A stretch of DNA of 35,254 nt from positions 1 through 35,254 of the forward strand of contig JAKBAB010000012.1 in NCBI GenBank assembly GCA_021815645.1, written 5' to 3'. The stretch comes from Actinomycetes bacterium (lineage in GTDB: Bacteria > Actinomycetota > Acidimicrobiia > Acidimicrobiales > RAAP-2). The notes under the pieces were generated by a model. It was not told where the DNA came from. It saw only the letters and a list, made by a program, of their open reading frames with translations, and ran no database searches. Positions 15,510 through 23,277 of this stretch are shown piece after piece. Each line of letters begins with the position of its first letter. Positions within the stretch are counted from its first letter, which is position 1. The position numbers and the translations under genes are program-made.

Positions 15510-15515
15510 AGCCTA
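15510..15515 (-). promoter_or_regulatory. Probable -10 box of the DUF512-der operon (leaderless)
   Basis: TAGGCT on the minus strand, then GGAGTC, then ATG 15503. The spacing is six bases. GGAG within the spacer is too close to act as a Shine-Dalgarno. Confidence 0.5.
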
Positions 15516-15540
15516 GGGACTGAACGGCGAGTGGGATTAC

Positions 15541-15546
15541 TAGGCT
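15541..15546 (+). promoter_or_regulatory. Probable -10 box of ispH
   Basis: TAGGCT, the same hexamer as on the opposite strand at 15510-15515, lies seven bases before the ispH GTG at 15554. Confidence 0.4.
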
Positions 15547-15553
15547 ACTGAAG

Positions 15554-16591
15554 GTGAAGGTGGACCAGGTAGTGCTCGCGGCCCCCCGAGGTTTTTGCGC
15601 CGGCGTTGAGAAGGCGATTAAGGCTCTCGATTGGATGACGCGGGTCTTCGAGCCACCGGTTTACTGCTACCACGAAATCGTCCATAATCGATTCGTCGTC
15701 GACTACTTCGAGTCTCTGGGGGTCGTTTTCGTCGACGACGTCGAGTCGGTGCCGCCGGGAGCGCCGGTAATGTTGAGCGCTCACGGCTCCCCGCCGGCCG
15801 TCGTGGAAGCGGCCCGCGCCAGTGGGGGGGCCGTCGTTGATGCAGTTTGCCCTCTAGTAACCAAAGTCCACCACGAACTCAAAGTTCGCGCCGCCAAGGG
15901 CTACACGATTTTATACGTCGGTCACGAGGGCCACGAAGAGGCCATCGGCACCATGGCGGTCGCTCCCGAGTCGGTGCATCTCATCCAAACTCGCGAGGAC
16001 ATTGACGGGCTCGGCAGCGTCAGTGGTCCGACCGCGCTCCTGAGCCAAACCACCCTCAGCTTCGACGAGTGGCGAGACCTCCGAGAACACGTCACGGAGA
16101 AATTCCCCCACGTCTGGACGCCTACGCGTAGTGACCTCTGCTTCGCGACGACCAATCGTCAAGCGGCGCTTAGGGAAGTTGCGCGAGAGGCCGACTCGGT
16201 AATTGTCATAGGATCAGCGAACTCCTCCAATACCGTCGCCCTAACGAAGGTCGCCGAGTCGTCCGGCTGCGAGAGAGTATTTCGTGTTAACGGCGCCCGA
16301 GAGCTCCCCGATGACCTCAGTGGAACGGTGGCGGTAACCGCCGGAGCATCAGCACCAGAGTCGCTCGTTAATGAAGTACTCGAGCGACTCAACCCTCGTC
16401 ACGGCGTTCGAGTCAGTACCGTCGTCGTCGAAGACGAGTACTTTCCACCACCGCCCGAGCTGAGAGAGATCCTGCGCACGTTGTGCGCAGTCGTGGACCG
16501 AATTCTTATGGCGCCCGCAGCGTCGAACGTCGATCCTTCCGCTGACCGCGATTTTACGGCCGCGCAGGTTCTCGCCGCCGCGAGCCGATAA
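15554..16591 (+). CDS. ispH: 4-hydroxy-3-methylbut-2-enyl diphosphate reductase
   Basis: 345-residue [4Fe-4S] enzyme for the last step of the MEP isoprenoid pathway, giving IPP and DMAPP. The three cluster Cys are at APRGFCAGV (Cys15), DAVCPLVTKVH (Cys99) and DLCFATTNRQ (Cys196). Substrate His residues occur in YHEIVHN, SAHGSP and GHEGHEE; the proton-relay Glu is Glu129, although the neighbouring position that is usually Pro (HPE) is Glu here. GSANSSNT is the diphosphate site. GTG 15554 is probably leaderless (TAGGCT box seven bases upstream); GTG 15560 is an alternative. It is divergent from the DUF512 gene and first of three plus-strand genes. Confidence 0.96.
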   Translation: MKVDQVVLAAPRGFCAGVEKAIKALDWMTRVFEPPVYCYHEIVHNRFVVDYFESLGVVFVDDVESVPPGAPVMLSAHGSPPAVVEAARASGGAVVDAVCPLVTKVHHELKVRAAKGYTILYVGHEGHEEAIGTMAVAPESVHLIQTREDIDGLGSVSGPTALLSQTTLSFDEWRDLREHVTEKFPHVWTPTRSDLCFATTNRQAALREVAREADSVIVIGSANSSNTVALTKVAESSGCERVFRVNGARELPDDLSGTVAVTAGASAPESLVNEVLERLNPRHGVRVSTVVVEDEYFPPPPELREILRTLCAVVDRILMAPAASNVDPSADRDFTAAQVLAAASR

Positions 16592-16611
16592 CCCAAAAGG
16601 GGTCTAGCGAG

Positions 16612-16617
16612 TAGTAT
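16612..16617 (+). promoter_or_regulatory. Probable -10 box of the HD-domain gene (leaderless)
   Basis: TAGTAT (five of six consensus bases), six bases before GTG 16624; no Shine-Dalgarno is present. Confidence 0.55.
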
Positions 16618-16623
16618 TTCGGC

Positions 16624-17169
16624 GTGAGTTCCTTCACCAGTATGGACACGTCGACGCGCGAACAGTGGGCGGAGATCGTCGATAAAACCGTGGCGGCCCA
16701 ACCTCGAGTGGCCCAACGGTTGCTCGACATGGTGCGGGGACTAAGTGAGATCTCCGACGGTTTCTCAGTGGACCAACTGCGTCACGCTCTACAGACTGCG
16801 ACCCGCGCTGAGCGTTCCGGCGCCGACGAGGAGGTCGTCGTCGCCTCGCTCCTGCACGACGTGGGCAAACTCATATCAGTCGCCAACCATCCCCGCATCG
16901 CGGCGGAGATTCTTCGGCCCTACGTTCGTCACGACGTCTACTGCATGGTCGCGTTCCACCAAGACTTCCAGGGCCGCTATTACTACGAATACTTAGGTAT
17001 GGATCCCAATCTCCGAGACCGCCATCGCGGCGAAACGTGGTACGAACTCGCCGAGCGCTTCGCTGACGAGTGGGACCAAAGGGCCTTCGATCCCGACTAC
17101 GACTGCGAGTCACTCGAACACTTCGAACCGATGGTGATCTCCGTGTTCGCCCGGGCGAAGTCACTCTAG
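16624..17169 (+). CDS. HD-domain protein related to PhnZ/MIOX-type oxygenases
   Basis: 181 residues. DQLRHALQTATRAERSGADEE (His54) and VVASLLHDVGK (His78-Asp79, Lys82) are HD-superfamily metal motifs in the arrangement of PhnZ, the diiron oxygenase that cleaves 2-amino-1-hydroxyethylphosphonate. The C-terminal DQRAFDPDYDCESLEHFEP also resembles that group. The protein could therefore be a mixed-valent diiron oxygenase rather than a phosphohydrolase; the substrate is unknown and no phosphonate gene (PhnY, PhnW) lies nearby. GTG 16624 is probably leaderless. It ends nine bases before the glycosyltransferase gene, so the two are likely co-transcribed. Confidence 0.75.
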   Translation: MSSFTSMDTSTREQWAEIVDKTVAAQPRVAQRLLDMVRGLSEISDGFSVDQLRHALQTATRAERSGADEEVVVASLLHDVGKLISVANHPRIAAEILRPYVRHDVYCMVAFHQDFQGRYYYEYLGMDPNLRDRHRGETWYELAERFADEWDQRAFDPDYDCESLEHFEPMVISVFARAKSL

Positions 17170-17178
17170 GAACTCAGC

Positions 17179-17979
17179 GTGGCCAAGGACGACCTCGAGA
17201 GGCGACGGCTTGCGCGCCTAAGGGAGTTCGCGTTAGCGCAGGCCACGCGTCGTTTCGAAGACGACTATCCGGCCTTTACCCCCGAGGCGACTGTGGCTTC
17301 GATCTGCGCCTACGAAGAGGCCGGAAACATCGGTGACGTCTTGGCCAAAATGCCCGATTCGCTGGACGGAATGCCCTACACGACCCTCGTCGTCGTTGAT
17401 GGTGGCGAAGACCAGACGGCCGAAATTGCTCGCTCGTTTCCCAACGTCAAAGTAATCGAATTTCCCGTCAATCTTGGTCACGGTGTGGCGCTGCAAACGA
17501 CTTACCGTTACTGCATCAACCACGGCGTCACCTACGTCATCACCCTCGACGCCGATGGCCAGAACGACCCCGCCGAGATTCCCAACATACTGGCGCCACT
17601 GCTGCGCGACGAAGCCGACTTCGTGGTTGCTAGTCGCGTACTGGGAGTCGATAAGACTTCGGATGTAGTAAGAAAGAGTGGAGTTAGGTTCTTCTCTTTC
17701 ATAATGAACCGAATGACCGGAGCCAATCTGACCGACACGTCGACGGGCTATCGGGGCCTACGCGTGACCATGTTGGCCGATGTTGTTGACCGACTAGCGC
17801 AGCCCCAGTACCAAACCGCCGAACTTCTAATTACTTCGCTCAAGCGGGGGTGGCGGGCCGCCGAAGTGCCGACCGTGTGGTACCCGCGCGCATCGGGAAC
17901 TACCAAAAAGGGCAAGAACTGGCTGTTCGGTTTTCGTTACGCTCGGGTCGTTTTTGGCACGTGGTGGCGCGAACGCTAG
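17179..17979 (+). CDS. Family 2 glycosyltransferase (dolichyl-phosphate mannosyltransferase-like)
   Basis: 266 residues with a GT-A fold: nucleotide-sugar binding at VASICAYEEAGNIGDVL and VVVDGGEDQTAE, then the metal motif ITLDADGQNDP, FVVASRV and the acceptor region DTSTGYRGLRV. This layout is that of polyprenyl-phosphate sugar transferases and glucosyl-3-phosphoglycerate-type enzymes; no C-terminal membrane helices are present, so the protein is cytosolic or peripheral. The donor is not deducible. GTG 17179 has TAGGA upstream. The stop converges on plsC, with a shared hairpin at 17987-18009. Confidence 0.85.
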   Translation: MAKDDLERRRLARLREFALAQATRRFEDDYPAFTPEATVASICAYEEAGNIGDVLAKMPDSLDGMPYTTLVVVDGGEDQTAEIARSFPNVKVIEFPVNLGHGVALQTTYRYCINHGVTYVITLDADGQNDPAEIPNILAPLLRDEADFVVASRVLGVDKTSDVVRKSGVRFFSFIMNRMTGANLTDTSTGYRGLRVTMLADVVDRLAQPQYQTAELLITSLKRGWRAAEVPTVWYPRASGTTKKGKNWLFGFRYARVVFGTWWRER

Positions 17980-17986
17980 GGAGCTA

Positions 17987-18009
17987 GCTCAAAGCGCAAG
18001 ACTTTGAGC
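17987..18009. terminator. Bidirectional hairpin between the glycosyltransferase and plsC
   Basis: GCTCAAAG (17987-17994) pairs with CTTTGAGC (18002-18009) around a seven-base loop. It overlaps the last codons of plsC and starts eight bases after the glycosyltransferase stop. No T tract follows on the plus strand. Confidence 0.4.
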
Positions 18010-18648
18010 GTAGACGGCTTCGAGTGCTCGGCGAAGTTCCTCGGACTTGCTCGAAACCTTGGAGCGCGAAAGGCGCCCTTCGCTCGTCGGCGGCGATATG
18101 GGCGGACCAACGACCACGTTCACCTTCGCGAGCCTAGGGAGCCGGGCCCCCACGGGCATTGCTCGGTCACTCCCCGCGATACCCACGGGCACGACGGACG
18201 CACCGGTGCGCCCAGCGACAAACATTGCCCCGTCGTGCAGAGGTTCCACAGCTCGACCCTCCTTCCTCGTGCCCTCGGGGAACATAACGAGCGCGTGGCC
18301 CCGCCTAAGTACTTCTTCGGCGAGACGAAGTGACTCACGATCAGCGCTCGAACGGTTTACCGGAAACGCGCCTAAACGTGTGAGTAAGGGTCCCAATAGG
18401 GGTACGGCGAACAGTCCGTCCTTCGCCATAAAGAAGACCTTGCGCGGCGAAATAAACAAGGTGAAAGCAAAATCTACGTTGGAACGATGGACTGGGGCAA
18501 TCAGCACGGGTCCCTCGAGCGGAATGTGGTGTGCTCCCTCCACGTGAGGTCGAAACAAGATCGCGGCGAGACCGGACACGATCGCGGCGCACACCCGGTA
18601 CGTGAGCGTTTTGGCGGGATTTAAGACGAGATCTTCGTGTTCAGACAT
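17989..18648 (-). CDS. plsC: 1-acylglycerol-3-phosphate acyltransferase (PlsC family)
   Basis: 219 residues. HRSNVDF gives the HxxxxD catalytic dyad (His54, Asp59), VMFPEGTR (123-128) the acyl-acceptor phosphate motif, and VVPVGIAGSD the fourth motif. An N-terminal hydrophobic stretch (VCAAIVSGLAAILF) would attach it to the membrane. It acylates lysophosphatidate to phosphatidate. ATG 18648 overlaps the 3' end of cmk by 28 bases; the cmk-plsC order is common in actinobacteria. It is the last gene of the long scpA-to-plsC run. Confidence 0.9.
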   Translation of the reverse strand: MSEHEDLVLNPAKTLTYRVCAAIVSGLAAILFRPHVEGAHHIPLEGPVLIAPVHRSNVDFAFTLFISPRKVFFMAKDGLFAVPLLGPLLTRLGAFPVNRSSADRESLRLAEEVLRRGHALVMFPEGTRKEGRAVEPLHDGAMFVAGRTGASVVPVGIAGSDRAMPVGARLPRLAKVNVVVGPPISPPTSEGRLSRSKVSSKSEELRRALEAVYAQSLAL

Positions 18649-19250
18649 TCGACTATCTCCTCGACGACGTTGGCGACATCTCGCCCCGTTGTGTCTATCA
18701 CGATGGCCTCGGCGGCTTGACGCAGGGGCGATACCGCCCGCGTCGTGTCCGCCACGTCGCGACGGGCGATGGAGGACTCTCCCTCATCACCTCGCCGTCG
18801 CGCTCGCTCGGCGAGCGACGCCGTTAGATAGACCTTCAATGTGGCGTCGGGAAAGACAACGGTGGCGATGTCGCGGCCCTCCACGACCGTACCGAGAGGC
18901 TGCACGCTCGCGAAGCGTCGTTGTCGCTCAACCATATGGCGACGCACCTGCGGGTTAGCCGCGACCGCCGACACGGCCTCGTTGACGCGCTCGCCACGGA
19001 GGTCGTCTTCGACGTCGCGGCCGTTCACACTGACTCGCGGAAGTGTTTCTATAGCTAATGAACCGGCCATCCGACCGACAGCGTCATAGTCTTCGACGTC
19101 GAGATCTCGCCGTAGGGCTTCCACCGTCACGGCGCGGTACATCGCTCCGGTGTCCAAAAAGGACCAACCCAATACGGTCGCCAGAGTTTTCGCGACGGTG
19201 GATTTACCCGAGCCCGCGGGCCCGTCTATGGCCACGACGAGGTCACTCAC
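18621..19250 (-). CDS. cmk: Cytidylate kinase
   Basis: 209 residues. The P-loop is AIDGPAGSGKST (8-18), and LDTGAMYRAVT is the CMP-site signature. VVEGRDIATVVFPDATLKVYLTAS and RRGDEGESSIARRD form the NMP-binding and lid parts. It phosphorylates CMP and dCMP. Start GTG 19250 overlaps the aroA stop by four bases (GTGA); the aroA-cmk pairing is widespread in bacteria. Confidence 0.96.
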   Translation of the reverse strand: MSDLVVAIDGPAGSGKSTVAKTLATVLGWSFLDTGAMYRAVTVEALRRDLDVEDYDAVGRMAGSLAIETLPRVSVNGRDVEDDLRGERVNEAVSAVAANPQVRRHMVERQRRFASVQPLGTVVEGRDIATVVFPDATLKVYLTASLAERARRRGDEGESSIARRDVADTTRAVSPLRQAAEAIVIDTTGRDVANVVEEIVECLNTKISS

Positions 19251-20530
19251 GCGAGTTGGCCGAGGTCGGTGAAGAAGTTGGGATACGACGACGACACCGT
19301 TGACGCACCTACGACGGTTCCGCCGCGCCCGGCCGTCGCCGCGACCGCGGCGGCCATGACCATTCGGTGGTCGAGCCCGGCGTCGAGGGAGAACTCCTGA
19401 AACCTCTGAGCTTCGCCCAATCCCTCGATGAAGAAATCATTCCCGTCGGACCACGCGCGGCAGCCCAAAGAGCGAGCGAGCGAAAGGGAGCCGGCAAATC
19501 TATCGGACTCCTTTAACCGCAGCTCCGCCATATCGCGGAAACGAGTGACTCCGCTCGCGGCGCAGGCCGCAACGGACAAAATGGGAACCTCATCTACCGA
19601 AGGCACTTCCCGAGCGTGAATTTCAGTCGCCACGAGGTGTGATGACCGAGAACTCAAGGCGTACCAGTCACCGTCACGGATTAGAACAACCTGCGCTCCC
19701 ATGCGCGCCAGAACGTCAACGAAACCCGTTCTCTCCGGCGCGGCGTCAATACCGGAAACCTGAATCGTCGCGTCTCGGTGTAGGGCACCGAGAACAGCGA
19801 AGAAAGCTGCCTGCGACGGGTCCCCCGGTATCGACCAGTCGTGGTGGAGGGGTCGACCCGGTGTCAACGTGACGACACGGCCATCGTCGCGGTCGCGCAA
19901 AGAAATATTTACCCCGGCGTCGCGGAACATGTCTTCCGTCGTCGTCCTGGTACGCACGGTCTCGGTCACGGTAGTCGGGGATCGCGCCGCGAGACCCGCG
20001 AAGAGCACGGCCGATTTAACTTGCGCACTGGCTTCGGGTACCTCGTAGTCGATCCCCTCGAGCGACGAGCGTCCGGTTACTTCGAGGGGTGGAAAGAGGC
20101 GCTCACCACGCCCGACTACGTGCGCACCCATCCGTCGAAGCGGCACGGCTATCCGGTCCATCGGTCGTCGGTTCAAAGACTCGTCACCCACCAATTCGTG
20201 TCGACCCTCAATCGTGGCCACTACGCCGGCCATGAGGCGAATGGTCGTTCCCGAGTTCTCGCACTGCAGTGGTCTGTCAACTCCCCTCAACCCCCCGTTC
20301 GCGCCTGTGACGTAGAGGATCGACCCCTCTTCGTGCACGGCGACGCCGAGGGCTTCCACGATGCCACGAGTAGCACGAACGTCGTGGCCTTCGGAGATTC
20401 CAGAGATCGTGCTGACACCGTCGGCCAGCGCGCTGATCATTAGCGCCCGGTGCGAAGCGCTCTTGTCCCCAGGTACTCGGATCGTTCCCGCAAGTTGGCG
20501 GAGGGATTTTACGTGCACCGCCTCGTTCAC
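19247..20530 (-). CDS. aroA: 3-phosphoshikimate 1-carboxyvinyltransferase (EPSP synthase)
   Basis: 427-residue enzyme of the shikimate pathway, transferring enolpyruvate from PEP to shikimate 3-phosphate. GDKSASHRAL holds Lys23 and Ser24; NSGTTIRLM, RRPMDR, EASAQVKSAVLFAGL, PSVDEVPILSVAA (catalytic Asp) and RLKESDR (Lys, Glu) follow in order. The pair RRPMDR and SAQVK matches published class II motifs rather than the plant/E. coli class I type. GTG 20530 overlaps the tyrA stop (GTGA); the open frame continues to 20572 inside tyrA. It supplies chorismate for the tryptophan and tyrosine/phenylalanine genes in the window. Confidence 0.96.
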   Translation of the reverse strand: MNEAVHVKSLRQLAGTIRVPGDKSASHRALMISALADGVSTISGISEGHDVRATRGIVEALGVAVHEEGSILYVTGANGGLRGVDRPLQCENSGTTIRLMAGVVATIEGRHELVGDESLNRRPMDRIAVPLRRMGAHVVGRGERLFPPLEVTGRSSLEGIDYEVPEASAQVKSAVLFAGLAARSPTTVTETVRTRTTTEDMFRDAGVNISLRDRDDGRVVTLTPGRPLHHDWSIPGDPSQAAFFAVLGALHRDATIQVSGIDAAPERTGFVDVLARMGAQVVLIRDGDWYALSSRSSHLVATEIHAREVPSVDEVPILSVAACAASGVTRFRDMAELRLKESDRFAGSLSLARSLGCRAWSDGNDFFIEGLGEAQRFQEFSLDAGLDHRMVMAAAVAATAGRGGTVVGASTVSSSYPNFFTDLGQLA

Positions 20531-21597
20531 TCGACCCCCACCTGGTAACCGCGCTCCGTCAAGGTTCGGCAAAAGAGCTCGACGTGACGAGCGTCTACCG
20601 CGAGCAGAAGTGTGCCACCGGTTCCCTCGATGCCGTGGGCAATCTCAATGTCAAAAATGTTCACCGAAACCTCTGACGCGGCGGTCGTCACCGATGCGAG
20701 TACTCCGGGCTGGTCCGACACGTTCACGCGCAAGTAGGCCAAATTGTCTGAATCGAGAGCCCTTCCCGGGAGTTCGCGGCGGGCCTTAGCGGCCCGAGTG
20801 AGCTCTTCGGCCACTAGGTCTTGGTGCGAATTCTCGAGTGCTCCCCGCAGCGCGGCGAGTCGTGCCTCAATGGCGAGAAGTGACTGGGTGACCGCCGCTC
20901 GATTCTCGAAGAGAACGTCCGGCCAAATGGTGGGGTCACCCGCTGCGACTCGCGTCATATCTCGAAAACCCCCGGCGGCCAGACGAAGGAGTACCGCGTC
21001 ATACTCCGCCACGCGTGACGCCTCGTTCATGAGTGCTCCGGCCAATAAGTGGGGCACGTGGCTCGCAATAGCCACGAGTCGATCGTGGTCACTCGCACTG
21101 ACCGCTACCACGTTGGCCCCGAGCTCTCGTAACACCCCGTGAAGTTCGCTGTACGTTGCGGGCTCCGTCGACGCCGTGGGCGTCAATACCCAGGTACAAC
21201 CCCGAAACAAATCGGCCCGCGCGCCCGCCATGCCCCGCAACTCGGACCCGGCCATGGGGTGGCCGCCTACGAATCGGGGATCGAAGACGCGCGCCGCAAT
21301 CGAACCCTTAACTCCCGCGACGTCGGTGACGATCAAATCGGTCCGGTCATGTTTTTCGAGGAGTTCGTTAACTACTTTCGCGACGTCCCCCGCCGGGGTC
21401 GCTACCACCACCAAACGATGCGACTCATCGAGCGTGCTCGACGTTACTACCCCGAGTTCGAGAGCGCGCTCGGTAACCGACTCGTCACGGTCCGTTCCGC
21501 TTACGATCCACCCCGCCTCGCGCAAGGCGAGTGCGGCGGACGCCCCAATGAGGCCCAGCCCTACGATGAAAGCGTTGCGATTACTCGACGATGTCAT
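20527..21597 (-). CDS. tyrA: Prephenate dehydrogenase with C-terminal ACT domain
   Basis: 356 residues. The NAD(P) fold is AFIVGLGLIGASAAL (GxGxxG at 13-18) and SGTDRDE; FVGGHPMAGSE is the prephenate signature with the catalytic His. HVPHLLAGAL and the FRDMTRVAAGDPTIWPDV segment complete the dehydrogenase. The last ~75 residues (LRVNVSDQPGVLASVTTAASEVSVNIFDIEI) are an ACT domain, likely giving feedback control by tyrosine or another aromatic amino acid. ATG 21597 overlaps the end of the chorismate mutase gene; GTG 21600 directly before it is an alternative. Confidence 0.94.
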   Translation of the reverse strand: MTSSSNRNAFIVGLGLIGASAALALREAGWIVSGTDRDESVTERALELGVVTSSTLDESHRLVVVATPAGDVAKVVNELLEKHDRTDLIVTDVAGVKGSIAARVFDPRFVGGHPMAGSELRGMAGARADLFRGCTWVLTPTASTEPATYSELHGVLRELGANVVAVSASDHDRLVAIASHVPHLLAGALMNEASRVAEYDAVLLRLAAGGFRDMTRVAAGDPTIWPDVLFENRAAVTQSLLAIEARLAALRGALENSHQDLVAEELTRAAKARRELPGRALDSDNLAYLRVNVSDQPGVLASVTTAASEVSVNIFDIEIAHGIEGTGGTLLLAVDARHVELFCRTLTERGYQVGVE

Positions 21598-21952
21598 CAC
21601 GCAACGACTGGGCGTCTCGAAGGTACACGTGTCGGATCTCCGCCCGTGACCGGCTGGTGTAGGCGTGCATGAGCACGCGCACGGTCAAGGGCATCGCTCC
21701 GGGAACAGCGATTTCACTCGCGCAAAGTAACGCCACGTCACCAAAGCCGATTCCCCTTGCGGCGGTCGCAGGAAAACCCGCGGTCAGGTCCGGCGTCGTT
21801 GTAAATAGGATGCTGACCACGTCGTCGTGTTCGATTCCATTTCTTTCGAGCAGGGCGCACACCAACTCTTGAGTCACTTCGTATATCTCTTCTTCGCTGT
21901 CGCGCGCGCAGCGTGAGGCACCCCGTATCCCCCGGACCCGTGCTTCGGTCAT
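21581..21952 (-). CDS. aroH: Chorismate mutase, AroH type
   Basis: 123 residues, the trimeric Bacillus-type mutase that turns chorismate into prephenate for the adjacent tyrA. It aligns by eye with B. subtilis AroH: VRGIRGA (active-site Arg), EEEIYEVTQEL, TTTPDLTAGFPA, CASEIAVPGAMPLTVRVLM (the active-site Glu and second Arg) and RHVYLRDAQSLR (Tyr). Its ATG overlaps the rluB stop (ATGA) and its end overlaps tyrA by 17 bases, so the two chorismate-using steps are tightly coupled. Confidence 0.95.
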   Translation of the reverse strand: MTEARVRGIRGASRCARDSEEEIYEVTQELVCALLERNGIEHDDVVSILFTTTPDLTAGFPATAARGIGFGDVALLCASEIAVPGAMPLTVRVLMHAYTSRSRAEIRHVYLRDAQSLRDDIVE

Positions 21953-22689
21953 GAGGGCATCGTAGAGGTCAGTTCGTCACTCATTCCTACGGCCTGCATA
22001 AGGCGGCGAACTTCGCTCAGTGAGAGCTGTCGCGACGAACCGGGGGTGAGGGTCGGATCTTGAAGTGGTCCAATTCGAGTTCGCACCAGCCGGGTAACTT
22101 CGTGCCCAACAGCTGCGCACATTCTGCGCACCTGGCGATTACGACCTTCGTGGATCACGATCCTTAATAGTCCTTCGCTCACTCGGGAGACTTGCGCGGG
22201 AGCAGTCACCCCGTCGTCGAGTTCAACGCCGTCGCGAAGTCGACGTAACGCCCCGGGTGAGGGATCTCCCTCAACCCGAACGACGTACTCCTTGGCGATG
22301 CCCGAGCTAGGGTGCGTCACCAGGTGTGCCAAACGGCCGTCGTTCGTTAAGATCAACAGGCCCTCGGTGTTCATGTCCAACCGACCAACTGGAAAGACCC
22401 TCACCGGTGATTCAACTAGATCGAGGACCGTTGAGCGGCCCTGGGGATCGAAGACGGTGGTGACGACACCGTCGGGCTTGTTTAAGAGGTAGTACACGTT
22501 AACTTGGCTCGTCGGCGCTAATTTGCCATCTACGCAGATTACCTGGTCATCAGGATGAACTCGTTTACCAATCAACGCGACCTCACCGTCCACGGTGACC
22601 CGCCCTTCAAGAATCAAACTCTCGCACGAACGCCGCGAACCGTAACCCGCGCGCGCTAGAGCTTTTTGCAACCGCTCGCCCTCGGGCAC
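21949..22689 (-). CDS. rluB: 23S rRNA pseudouridine synthase RluB family
   Basis: 246 residues. The N-terminal S4 RNA-binding domain is ERLQKALARAGYGSRRSCESLILEGRVTVDG. The pseudouridine synthase core has VGRLDMNTEGLLILTNDG with catalytic Asp105, KEYVVRV, and HEGRNRQVRRMCAAVGHEVTRLVRTRIG near the C-terminus. Expected substrate is a uridine in the peptidyl-transferase region of 23S rRNA. GTG 22689 directly follows the scpB stop (TAGGTG) with GGAGG upstream. Confidence 0.93.
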   Translation of the reverse strand: MPEGERLQKALARAGYGSRRSCESLILEGRVTVDGEVALIGKRVHPDDQVICVDGKLAPTSQVNVYYLLNKPDGVVTTVFDPQGRSTVLDLVESPVRVFPVGRLDMNTEGLLILTNDGRLAHLVTHPSSGIAKEYVVRVEGDPSPGALRRLRDGVELDDGVTAPAQVSRVSEGLLRIVIHEGRNRQVRRMCAAVGHEVTRLVRTRIGPLQDPTLTPGSSRQLSLSEVRRLMQAVGMSDELTSTMPS

Positions 22690-23277
22690 CTAAGAAACCT
22701 CCGTGACGTCAAACCGTTGCTGAAGTTCATTCGCCAGTTGCTGTGCCGTTTCGACGGGAGCCATGAACTGCTCAATCGCCGGCAACTCGTCGAGGCGAGA
22801 AAGCCCCAGACGATCCAGAAAAAGCTCCGTGGTTCCAAACAAGGTCGGCTGACCGGGCCCCGCGGAGCGGCCGCGTGCTTCGATGTAACCACGCTGTTCT
22901 AAGAGTCGCACGACTCCGTCGACGTTCACCCCCCGTATCGAAGCGATCTGTGCCCGCGACACGGGTTGGCGATACGCAACTATGGCCAAGGTTTCCAGCG
23001 CCGCGGAACTCAGACGGTGCGACACCTCTCGATTGGCGAAACGAATAACCCACGGCGCGACGTCCGGAGAAGACTGCATGACCCAACCGCTGGCCAACTC
23101 GACGAACTGAAAGCCCCGCCGGTCGCCCATGTACTCTCGACGAAGTTCGTCGAGTATGGCCGAGACTTCGTCGACCCCACTTTCGACGACGTCCGCGAGT
23201 TCCTCAGCGGATATAGGTTCTAGGGCCACGGTCAGCAATGCCTCGACCTTCTGCTCGAGAGTGAGTTCACCCCTCAT
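22690..23277 (-). CDS. scpB: Segregation and condensation protein ScpB
   Basis: 195 residues of two winged-helix domains. EQKVEALLTVALEPISAEELA is the first; ALETLAIVAYRQPVSRAQIASIRGVNVDGVVRLLEQRGYI is the diagnostic ScpB segment. It binds ScpA in the Smc-ScpAB complex that organises chromosomes. ATG 23277 overlaps the scpA stop by 11 bases; a TTG at 23295 is possible but less likely. Confidence 0.95.
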   Translation of the reverse strand: MRGELTLEQKVEALLTVALEPISAEELADVVESGVDEVSAILDELRREYMGDRRGFQFVELASGWVMQSSPDVAPWVIRFANREVSHRLSSAALETLAIVAYRQPVSRAQIASIRGVNVDGVVRLLEQRGYIEARGRSAGPGQPTLFGTTELFLDRLGLSRLDELPAIEQFMAPVETAQQLANELQQRFDVTEVS

